A stretch of 64,000 bases of DNA from Anaerocolumna sp. AGMB13020 (GTDB taxonomy: Bacteria > Bacillota > Clostridia > Lachnospirales > Lachnospiraceae). Positions 1-6,318 of the stretch are shown here, one piece after another. Position numbers and translations under genes: made by a program. Each line of letters starts with the position of its first letter. Position 1 is the first letter of the stretch. Under the pieces are notes generated by a model. That model saw only the letters and a program-made list of their open reading frames with translations, was not told the origin of the DNA and did no database searches. The stretch covers positions 5,472,001 through 5,536,000 of the forward strand of contig NZ_CP136910.1 in the NCBI RefSeq assembly GCF_033100115.1. The letters run 5' to 3'.

Positions 1-456
1 GCTCAACATGACTGCAGCAATTCTTATAGATTCATCGCTGACAGTAGAGTTTTGCTTTAATAACATTTGGTAAAAAATATTTTCCAGTTCTTTTTGAATA
101 AATTCTTCAATTGTTGTTTTAAAAGTCTCGAAGCCGCTTCGGCATTGTTTGGATAAAGTCGATTGGAAATTTGTGATAGACAGGAAAATATTAATGATCG
201 ATGTTGGGTTCAGTTCTTTATACTCAGCGATTTCGCTAAACACGTTGGTCATAAATTCTTCTTTCATTACTTTATCCAATAAATCATATTTATCAATGAA
301 GTGATAATAAAAAGTGGCACGATTTACTGTAGCTTCTGCCGTAATATCATTGATGGTGATATCCTTAAATTCTTTTTTCTTTAAAACGTGAATAAATGCA
401 TCCATGATTAATTTACGTGTACGTATAATGCGTGGATCTATTTTTGTTTCAGCCAT
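1..456 (-). CDS. TetR/AcrR-family transcriptional regulator, 3' end beyond window
   Basis: Reading the minus strand from an ATG at 456 gives an open frame of about 152 codons running off the left edge, so the C-terminus is missing. The N-terminus (MAETKIDPRIIRTRKLIMDA, then KDITINDITAEATVNRATFY) is a typical TetR helix-turn-helix: the recognition helix VNRATFYYHF lies at about residues 47-56, followed by KYDLLDKV. The remainder is the variable ligand-binding part and resembles the TetR_C_7-type group. It is divergent from the azoR operon, and the 246 bp between them contains inverted repeats, so it probably represses itself and azoR. The ligand is unknown. An ATG at 469 is out of frame and soon stops, which supports 456 as the start. 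Confidence 0.9.
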   Translation of the reverse strand, partial: MAETKIDPRIIRTRKLIMDAFIHVLKKKEFKDITINDITAEATVNRATFYYHFIDKYDLLDKVMKEEFMTNVFSEIAEYKELNPTSIINIFLSITNFQSTLSKQCRSGFETFKTTIEEFIQKELENIFYQMLLKQNSTVSDESIRIAAVMLS

Positions 457-512
457 AAGAAAACCCCATTTCTATCATTTTTCTATACATCATTAACGCA
501 ATGTTGGATATA

Positions 513-558
513 CAACAATTTCTTAAAATTGTTGGTTGAACTATCTTTGAAATATAAT
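513..558 (+). promoter_or_regulatory. Candidate promoter and operator for azoR / TetR divergent pair
   Basis: An inverted repeat with 9-bp arms (CAACAATTT at 513-521, AAATTGTTG at 526-534) overlaps a possible -35 (TTGTTG, 529-534), which is 18 bp from a TATAAT at 553-558. A second, looser pair of TGTTG/CAACA half-sites lies just to the left (502-517). The placement suits an operator for the divergent TetR protein. The promoter match is moderate and the operator role is inferred. Confidence 0.45.
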
Positions 559-702
559 ATAATTCAACTATACAACATATGTAGTATAAACGAAAGCTGA
601 TAAAAAAACAAGAGATATATAACTGATTCGAAAGCGAACAAAAGACTCGGAAAAGAAAGCGACTTAATTTATCAAATATTACAATTATAGGAGGTCATTT
701 TT

Positions 703-1335
703 ATGGCAAATGTATTATTCGTCAAAGCTAACGACAGGTCCGCAGAACAAGCGGTCAGCGTCAAAATGTACAATACTTTTTTGAAAACGTATAAGGAGTT
801 ACATCCGGAGGATACCATCAGGGAGCTCGACCTTTTTAGCGCAGAGCTGCCATATTTCGGTGATACAGCCATCTCAGGACTTTTCAAAGCAGCAAAAGGA
901 TTGGAAGCCACTTCTGAAGAACGGCAGGCTGCGGACATTGTGAACCAATATTTGAACGAGTTTCTGGCCATGGATAAAGTCGTTTTCACATTCCCTTTAT
1001 GGAACTTAACGGTTCCCGCCCCTCTCATCACTTATATCTCATATTTGTTGCAAGTAGGGAAAACGTTCAGATACACAGCAGAAGGCCTACCAGAGGGACT
1101 CGTTGGCGACAAAAAAGTTGCTCTTCTATGTGCACGCGGTGGAGACTTTTCAACGGAATTTGCAGCCCCGTTGGAGATGGGTTTAAACTACGTCAAGAAC
1201 ATACTCGGTGTATTGTTGGGTATCAAAGATCCTGGGATTGTCGTAATAGAAGGACACGCCAAATATCGGGATCGCGCTGCGGAAATTATCGAATCCGGAT
1301 TGAGCAGAACGGCTGAACTGGCAGCAAACTTTTAA
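703..1335 (+). CDS. azoR: FMN-dependent NADH:quinone oxidoreductase / azoreductase
   Basis: 210 residues, the normal length for the AzoR family of flavodoxin-fold enzymes, which use NADH and FMN to reduce quinones and azo compounds in the cytoplasm. Family landmarks: the N-terminal strand ANVLFVKAND with the FMN phosphate loop, FTFPLWNLTVPAPL (about 95-108, flavin and active-site loop), the GKTFRYTAEGLPEGL segment (about 119-133) and LLCARGG (141-147). A perfect AGGAGGT Shine-Dalgarno precedes the ATG. It sits next to a divergent TetR gene and is followed 32 bp later by an NAD(P)-binding reductase, an arrangement common for electrophile- or quinone-responsive genes. Induction through TetR release is inferred. 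Confidence 0.92.
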   Translation: MANVLFVKANDRSAEQAVSVKMYNTFLKTYKELHPEDTIRELDLFSAELPYFGDTAISGLFKAAKGLEATSEERQAADIVNQYLNEFLAMDKVVFTFPLWNLTVPAPLITYISYLLQVGKTFRYTAEGLPEGLVGDKKVALLCARGGDFSTEFAAPLEMGLNYVKNILGVLLGIKDPGIVVIEGHAKYRDRAAEIIESGLSRTAELAANF

Positions 1336-1367
1336 AAAAGTCCAACATTAAGGGGGGGAAGAGGATT

Positions 1368-2012
1368 ATGAACATTACCATTTTTGGAGCGAGCGGTGCA
1401 ATCGGTCAACATCTTATGCGATTAGCATTAGACAAAGGAGATTTTGTTACGGCATATGTTAGAAAACCCGAAAAAATCAAGCTGAATCACTCCAACCTGA
1501 GGCTTATAACGGGGGAACTCTCGAACGCATCAGCTATTGAAATGGCAGTTTCGGAAGCGGATGCTGTGATCAGCACATTAGGACCTCCGTCTGATATGTC
1601 ACGAAAGCTTAGAGGCACGCCCGTCGCTGATGGACATGAGCTGATTATCAAGGCGATGAAGAAGTTCAACAAAAAAAGGTTGATTACGCTTGCGACGCCG
1701 GCCTTACAATCTGAAGACGATAGGAAAAACTTATCGACGGTGGTACCAAGAATATTGGCTAAAACCTTTTTGCCAAACGGTTATGCCGAAATGAAGAAGC
1801 TGGAAGGAATTATTAAGTATTCGAACGTGGATTGGACAGTCGTTCGAATTATTAATCCTAATGTTAAATACAAAGGGCAATCTTATGATTATTCATTCGG
1901 GGATCGGCCAGGTAAATTGTCCGTATCCAGGGAAAATGTGGCCAAATTAATGTATGACGCCGCTCGACAAAACCAATTGATTGGGAAAATGCCCATTGTT
2001 TATAATAATTAA
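1368..2012 (+). CDS. NAD(P)H-binding atypical SDR (NmrA/BVR-B-like)
   Basis: 214 residues with an N-terminal Rossmann motif, GASGAIG at residues 7-13, followed by a basic AYVRKPEK (29-36) typical of NADP-preferring atypical short-chain dehydrogenases. The family includes NmrA-like, biliverdin-reductase-B-like and SDR_a5-type proteins; most lack the classical YxxxK catalytic pair. The C-terminal part (DWTVVRIINPNV) matches the same fold. It follows azoR by 32 bp with a strong GGGGGGAAGAGG ribosome-binding site, so it is probably co-transcribed and under the same TetR control. The substrate cannot be told from sequence; a role in quinone or flavin reduction would fit the neighbour but is inference. 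Confidence 0.85.
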   Translation: MNITIFGASGAIGQHLMRLALDKGDFVTAYVRKPEKIKLNHSNLRLITGELSNASAIEMAVSEADAVISTLGPPSDMSRKLRGTPVADGHELIIKAMKKFNKKRLITLATPALQSEDDRKNLSTVVPRILAKTFLPNGYAEMKKLEGIIKYSNVDWTVVRIINPNVKYKGQSYDYSFGDRPGKLSVSRENVAKLMYDAARQNQLIGKMPIVYNN

Positions 2013-2111
2013 ATCTGCTCTGCTTTAAAACGAAAAAAAAATTGGATATATTATGGTTGACATAGTAGCACACACTTAAGTTGTAACAGATTAAAGAAGG
2101 AGTATATAACT

Positions 2112-2828
2112 ATGAAAATAGAAATATGGTTTGATTTTGTTTGCCCGTTTTGTTATATTGGCAAACGTTACTTTGAAATAGCGTTAGATCAGTTTGAACA
2201 CAAAGAAGATGTAGAAGTCGTATTTCATGGTTTTCAATTAGATCCATATGCGAAAAAAAATACGGGGATGAACATCCATCAAGTATCATCTTCCAAGCAT
2301 GGTATTTCATATGAAAAAGCAAAAGCAAGGAACGATCAATTTAAACAGAAAGCAAAAACGGTTGGTCTAGATTATCAATTTGATACAATGATTCCTACGA
2401 ATTCATATGATGCGCTTCGCCTTTCGTATTATGCAAAAGAGAAGGGGAAGATGCAGGAGTTTATCGCGCTTATTATGAAAGCTCACTTTACGGATTCACT
2501 AGATATCGGTGACCATGCAACCCTTGCCAGGCTTGCAAGTGATATAGGTCTTGATGCCGGCGAAGCTTTAGATGTTTTAGAAAATAATAAATATAGCGAG
2601 AATCTTGCAGCTGATAGAGCAGAGGGATTAAAAATCGGCATTCAGGGTGTCCCATTCTTCATTGTGAATAACAAATATACCATTTCAGGAGCCCAGCCCA
2701 GTGAAGTTTTTTTAGAGCTATTACAACAGGCATGGAAAGAAGATTATCACAGTACTAAGGCTAAAGAGCATAAATCCGAACCGTTATCCGATGAATATTG
2801 TTCCGATGGAACATGTAAATTATCTTAA
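2112..2828 (+). CDS. DsbA-family thioredoxin-fold oxidoreductase (FrnE-like), copy 1
   Basis: 238 residues of the cytoplasmic FrnE/DsbA-like family. The active-site CPFC is at residues 11-14 (C11, C14), the helical insertion covers about 50-165 and the cis-proline loop GIQGVPFFIVN is at about 176-186 (P181). No signal peptide is present, so it is cytosolic. The C-terminal tail carries a second pair of cysteines (C230 and C235 in EYCSDGTCKLS), which could pass electrons to or from the active site, or bind metal. It is a clear paralogue of the gene at 3793; the two share most of their sequence including the tail. Ribosome-binding site AAGGAGTATATAACT precedes the ATG. It is followed directly by an SDR relic. 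Confidence 0.92.
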   Translation: MKIEIWFDFVCPFCYIGKRYFEIALDQFEHKEDVEVVFHGFQLDPYAKKNTGMNIHQVSSSKHGISYEKAKARNDQFKQKAKTVGLDYQFDTMIPTNSYDALRLSYYAKEKGKMQEFIALIMKAHFTDSLDIGDHATLARLASDIGLDAGEALDVLENNKYSENLAADRAEGLKIGIQGVPFFIVNNKYTISGAQPSEVFLELLQQAWKEDYHSTKAKEHKSEPLSDEYCSDGTCKLS

Positions 2829-3030
2829 TGTTTGGCATCAGTTCGCAGAAAACTTGATGAAGCAGGTATGAACCAAAGGTATCTATGTGGGGCATGTATC
2901 AATTGGAATCTGGATGCACCTGAACTATGGGGAACAGGATAAAAATGCAAATATATGGTGTGATATGTATACAAAAAAAGATCGCGTCGAAGAATATGTT
3001 ACAGAAGATAAAATCGATCAATTAAAATAG
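2827..3030 (+). pseudogene. Remnant of the C-terminal end of a short-chain dehydrogenase-like protein
   Basis: Starting at the stop codon of the upstream gene, one frame reads NVWHQFAENLMKQV, then a TGA, then TKGIYVGHVSIGIWMHLN and on to KDRVEEYVTEDKIDQLK and a stop at 3028-3030. The order (helix with FAENL, then GIYVGHVSIGIWM, then DMYTKKDR) resembles the last 60-70 residues of some SDR-family oxidoreductases. There is no start codon or N-terminal Rossmann part, and there is an internal stop, so this is a decayed fragment joined to the 3' end of the DsbA-like gene. The family assignment is by eye and moderate. Confidence 0.45.
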
Positions 3031-3099
3031 AAATTTATTATCTCATATATTCATCCGACGTCGATTGCAAAATGAATCCGTTTATGATATGAGAAAAGG

Positions 3100-3136
3100 C
3101 ATCATAAAACGTTGCCCCAGTTTCGTGATGTTTTTC
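3100..3136 (+). terminator. Rho-independent terminator
   Basis: Stem CATCATAAAAC (3100-3110) / GTTTCGTGATG (3120-3130) with a 9-nt loop and one mismatch region, followed by TTTTT. It would end transcripts of the azoR-dsbA segment before the flavodoxin gene. Confidence 0.65.
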
Positions 3137-3191
3137 GGTGATTAAGGAAGTCTATAATAGCTCATAGAATTTTTATTAAGGAGATTTTTAG

Positions 3192-3677
3192 ATGAGTAAA
3201 ACACTTATTGTTTTCTATTCAAGGACAGGTAATGTCAAACTACTTGCGCAAAAGGCAGCACAGCTCTTAAGCGCAGATGTAGAAGAATTAAAAGACCACT
3301 CAAAATGGTCTGGGATAGTGGGGGGTGCTAGACGTTTTCAACGTGCGCTCACCAAAGGAGATACAACTCTTTCCGCTACCAAGTATGACCCAAAAAGATA
3401 TAATAAAATTCTTGTATTCACACCTAATTGGGGGCCTGCCCTTGCGCCAGCGGTCAGAACTTACTTGAAACAAAATAAAGATGCAATATCAGAGCTTAGC
3501 TTGGTTGTGCTTGGCGCGTTTTCAGATGCCAGCGGGGCGAAAGAAGAAGTGGCGGCTATGGGCTTTAAGCTAAACAATGTTTTAGGACTTCTTGATAAAG
3601 GGCAGACAGGGAAAGAAACAGGAGAGCTTCAAGGAGAAAATCTTACAAAACTACAAGAGTTTATTAAAAATATTTGA
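3192..3677 (+). CDS. Flavodoxin-family protein
   Basis: 161 residues with a flavodoxin fold. The N-terminal strand TLIVFYSRTGNV carries the FMN phosphate-binding loop SRTGN (residues 10-14), and LVFTPNWGPALAPAVRTYL (about 76-94) matches the second flavin loop of the flavodoxin_4 / FMN-reductase type. It probably carries electrons or reduces a small substrate with FMN in the cytoplasm. Upstream are a terminator (3100-3136), a TATAAT-like -10 at 3153-3158 and a good AAGGAG ribosome-binding site. It lies between the two DsbA-like paralogues, so a role in thiol or quinone redox balance is plausible but not shown. Confidence 0.85.
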   Translation: MSKTLIVFYSRTGNVKLLAQKAAQLLSADVEELKDHSKWSGIVGGARRFQRALTKGDTTLSATKYDPKRYNKILVFTPNWGPALAPAVRTYLKQNKDAISELSLVVLGAFSDASGAKEEVAAMGFKLNNVLGLLDKGQTGKETGELQGENLTKLQEFIKNI

Positions 3678-3704
3678 ACGAAGTTTAGAAGAAGGATTTT
3701 ATTT

Positions 3705-3773
3705 ATAAAAGTATTTGTAACAGGTGCACAAGGTTTTACAACCGACTCTAAAAGAATAAACAGTTGGTGGTAA
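3705..3773 (+). pseudogene. Possible relic of the N-terminus of an NAD-binding SDR/epimerase
   Basis: After a GAAGGA ribosome-binding-site-like sequence, a frame beginning ATA (where ATG would be expected) reads KVFVTGAQGF and stops after 22 codons. KVFVTGAxGF is the usual first strand and glycine loop of extended SDR proteins. It could be the other end of a lost dehydrogenase, like the relic at 2827-3030. Very short, so only suggestive. Confidence 0.3.
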
Positions 3774-3792
3774 GAGCTAAGAAAGGAGTTTT

Positions 3793-4515
3793 ATGAATAT
3801 GAAAATAGAAATTTGGTCTGACATTGCGTGTCCGTTTTGTTATATCGGTAAACGCCGCCTGGAAATAGCATTGGAGCAGTTTGAGCATAAGGAAGATGTC
3901 AAAATCGTATTCCGTAGTTTTCAGTTAGACCCTTATGCGAAAAAGAATACCGGCATGGATATTCATCAGGTTTTATCTACCAAGCATGGTATGCCATATG
4001 AAAAAGCAAAGCAACTGAATAATCAGCTTGCACAGCAAGCGAAAGAAATTGGACTGGATTATCATTTTGATACATTAATCCCCACCAATTCCTACGATGC
4101 GCTCCGCCTTTCATATTATGCAGAAGAAAAAGGCAAAATGAAAGAAATGATGGAACGCCTTATGAAGGCATACCTGGTAGATTCGCTGGATATTGGCGAT
4201 CATGCCACGCTTGCTGGACTGGCAGGTGAAATAGGACTTAACGAGAAAGAGGCTTTAGACGCTTTAGTAGGAGATTGGTATAGCGAAAATATCGCAAGAG
4301 ATAGGGCAGATGGATCAAAAATAGGTATTCAGGGTGTTCCCTTTTTCATTGTAAATGACAAATATACCATTACTGGAGCACAATCTAGCGAAACTTTTTT
4401 AGAAATACTGCAAAAGGTATGGAAAGAAGATTATGACAATGCTAAGACCAAAGAGAATAAAACTGGATCATCCTCCGATGAGTATTGCTCTGATGGAACA
4501 TGCAAATTAGATTAA
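3793..4515 (+). CDS. DsbA-family thioredoxin-fold oxidoreductase (FrnE-like), copy 2
   Basis: 240 residues, paralogue of the gene at 2112. CPFC is at residues 13-16, the cis-proline loop IGIQGVPFFIVND is at about 177-189, and the C-terminal tail again ends EYCSDGTCKLD with C232 and C237. It has no signal peptide. The start at 3793 (ATG AAT ATG) is preceded by AAAGGAG at good spacing; the second ATG at 3799 would align with copy 1. Differences from copy 1 are spread along the protein, so this is an old duplication or two acquired homologues rather than a recent repeat. Cytosolic disulfide isomerase or reductase activity is inferred from the family. Confidence 0.92.
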   Translation: MNMKIEIWSDIACPFCYIGKRRLEIALEQFEHKEDVKIVFRSFQLDPYAKKNTGMDIHQVLSTKHGMPYEKAKQLNNQLAQQAKEIGLDYHFDTLIPTNSYDALRLSYYAEEKGKMKEMMERLMKAYLVDSLDIGDHATLAGLAGEIGLNEKEALDALVGDWYSENIARDRADGSKIGIQGVPFFIVNDKYTITGAQSSETFLEILQKVWKEDYDNAKTKENKTGSSSDEYCSDGTCKLD

Positions 4516-4561
4516 TGCAGCGTATCATATTTTGTCTGGGCATTTCATAGAGGAAAAATCC

Positions 4562-4599
4562 AAGGCATCGGAATGTGAAATTTCGGTGCCTTTGTTTTT
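4562..4599 (+). terminator. Rho-independent terminator after DsbA-like copy 2
   Basis: Hairpin AAGGCATCGGAA / TTTCGGTGCCTT (wobble pairs included) followed by TGTTTTT, 45 bp after the stop codon. Confidence 0.7.
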
Positions 4600-4681
4600 A
4601 CATACAGAGTTAAGCTGAAAGTTATCACTCAGCTGTGATGAAAAACTAACGGGAGTGCACCCAACTAAAAAGAAACAAAAT

Positions 4682-4716
4682 AAAACAGCTACCAACAGTA
4701 AGGGTAGCTGTTTTTG
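4682..4716. terminator. Bidirectional terminator between convergent genes
   Basis: Perfect 12-bp stem AAAACAGCTACC (4682-4693) / GGTAGCTGTTTT (4703-4714). The plus strand continues TTTTTG and the minus strand ends in TTTTATTTTG, so it can stop transcription from both sides. It lies just after the stop of the minus-strand peroxiredoxin gene. Confidence 0.8.
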
Positions 4717-4720
4717 CGTT

Positions 4721-5362
4721 TCACTGGTTTATATCTTTATAACACCAGAACCAGTCAATACAATTCAAATCTGATTTTTGAGGATTATTTATTCGCTCCA
4801 CTAATTCATCATAGCTGCGAGGCGGAGGGACCATTACAGGTTTATCAGGCTCCCAGTTAGCAGGGGTTACTACCTTACAGCTGTCTGTTGTTTGCAGTGC
4901 AGTGAGGAGTCTCAAGATTTCATATATATTTCTCCCATTTGTCAGAGGGTAAATAAGAATAGCACGAATCGTCTGATCGGGGTCAATAAAGTATACATTA
5001 CGGACAGTTTCTTGTTTGCTGGCATCCGGTGCAATCATTCCATAGAGAGCTGCTACTTCAGCCATTCGGTCTGCGATTATTGGAAAAGGAATCTGAACAC
5101 CGGTTAACAAATAGATCTGATTAACCCAGGCAAGATGTGAGGGATTACTGTCGATACTTAATCCAATTAGTTTAGTGTTCAACTCTTCAAATTGGTTATT
5201 CATTTGAGCGAATGCTAAAAATTCAGTCGTACAAACTGGTGTAAAGTCGCCGGGGTGGGAGAAAAGTACAACCCAATGTCCAGTGTAATCAGAGAGCTTT
5301 AGTGTACCATGTGTTGATGTTGCAGTGAAATCGGGAGCTTTCATGCCTATGCTTATATTCAT
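4721..5362 (-). CDS. Peroxiredoxin, Prx6 / AhpC-TSA family
   Basis: 213 residues. PGDFTPVCTTE at about 37-47 is the peroxidatic site, with C44 as the reactive cysteine and T41 and the later arginine of the PxxxTxxC set. The long C-terminal domain (about 160-213, with PANWEPDKPVMVPP) is typical of the Prx6-type group rather than classical AhpC. The tail holds further cysteines (NCIDWFWCYKD) placed like the C-terminal pair of archaeal Prx6-type enzymes, which help resolve the oxidised active site. It detoxifies hydrogen peroxide or organic peroxides in the cytoplasm. Single gene with its own bidirectional terminator. A TATAAT-like -10 lies on the minus strand about 40 bp before the start. Confidence 0.92.
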   Translation of the reverse strand: MNISIGMKAPDFTATSTHGTLKLSDYTGHWVVLFSHPGDFTPVCTTEFLAFAQMNNQFEELNTKLIGLSIDSNPSHLAWVNQIYLLTGVQIPFPIIADRMAEVAALYGMIAPDASKQETVRNVYFIDPDQTIRAILIYPLTNGRNIYEILRLLTALQTTDSCKVVTPANWEPDKPVMVPPPRSYDELVERINNPQKSDLNCIDWFWCYKDINQ

Positions 5363-5576
5363 AATCTACCTGATCAATAGTTTCCTTGATCTATTATATG
5401 CTATAACAAATGATATATTAACATGATTCTTTCTTGAACGAGCTATTACTTAATCGAACGAGATTTTTGAAGAGCATTTTATTCCGTGTATTATACAAGT
5501 TACGGTGTATTTGAAATATATTAAATATTTCATTGATTTAGTCATATACTGATAAAAAATGGTTCGGGATTAACCT

Positions 5577-5895
5577 ATGAATATATATGCTGTTCAAGAA
5601 GGAGACAGTATCTTAGCCGATAGCTGAAAAAATATGGTGTTATTCCCCTGCTGATGCTTACAACACTGACCAGGCAAGGGGAGCCTGACATTGAAGCCGC
5701 CTATGAAGTGGTTAAATGAGGAATATCAAAAAAGCAATATCAAAAAAGCAATATCAAAAAAGCAATATAGAGCAATACCTTCATATTGTGAAAAGTAAAG
5801 GTTATGGAGAAGTTAACATTGTCTTTAATAACCTGAATGAAAGCAATCAATCGTTGTATACTAACTTTATACGTAGAATATCTGTCTCAGTTTGA
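5577..5895 (+). pseudogene. Decayed LysM - GH18 spore peptidoglycan hydrolase (YaaH/SleL-like) relic
   Basis: An ATG at 5577 opens MNIYAVQEGDSILADS, a LysM start, and stops. In another frame follow LKKYGVIPLLMLTTLTRQGE (about 5622-5690), which resembles the barrel strand of spore-cortex GH18 proteins, then after a stop and a 14-bp repeat tract a third segment IEQYLHIVKSKGYGEVNIVF ... LYTNFIRRIS (about 5768-5880), matching the helix and the strand that normally carries DFE in that family. Here the catalytic part reads VFNNL. Multiple stops, frame changes and large deletions make this non-functional. Assignment is by motif order. Confidence 0.6.
5722..5768. repeat. 14-bp tandem repeat, 3.3 copies
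   Basis: The unit AATATCAAAAAAGC occurs at 5722-5735, 5736-5749 and 5750-5763 with a partial fourth copy AATAT. It lies inside the GH18 relic; 14 is not a multiple of three, so copy-number change shifts the frame. Confidence 0.9.
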
Positions 5896-6318
5896 TATTG
5901 TAAAACGGCTAAAAAAGAAGAAACTTGCTTGAGCTTGCCATGGAGGTGAATTTATGATTATTACATTTAAAAAATATTATCAGTTACGAGGATGGAATAT
6001 TGTGTTTAAAAAAAATTAATAAATCTCACTTATTAAGTTTGCTATTCAGATAGGGAGATTACTAAATTTAACAATTGAAAATAGTGCTGTTAGAAATACT
6101 ACAGCGCTATTCTCCTGGACTCATAAATATTATATTAAGCAAGCGTGTTTATAAATCTTATATTAAGTGGTAGTTGAATATTGTTATATAATGGGCTAGA
6201 ATTATAGTTATATAACTAAACGCAATTCAATGGAATTTTTTTAAGTATTTTTGGAAACGCATAAATCCAAGCTAAGAAATATCTAAAAAAATAAATAACA
6301 CAACATCAGGAGAAGATT
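5896..6318. other. Intergenic, no gene recognised
   Basis: AT-rich sequence with many stops in all frames. One 21-codon reading frame (5954-6019, starting MIITFKKYYQ) follows a good GGAGGTGAATTT ribosome-binding site but resembles nothing known to me. A hairpin AATAGTGCTGT / ACAGCGCTATT (about 6082-6112) has no T-run on the plus strand. A TATAAT at 6187-6192 could be the -10 for the beta-galactosidase gene, without a convincing -35. Confidence 0.5.
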
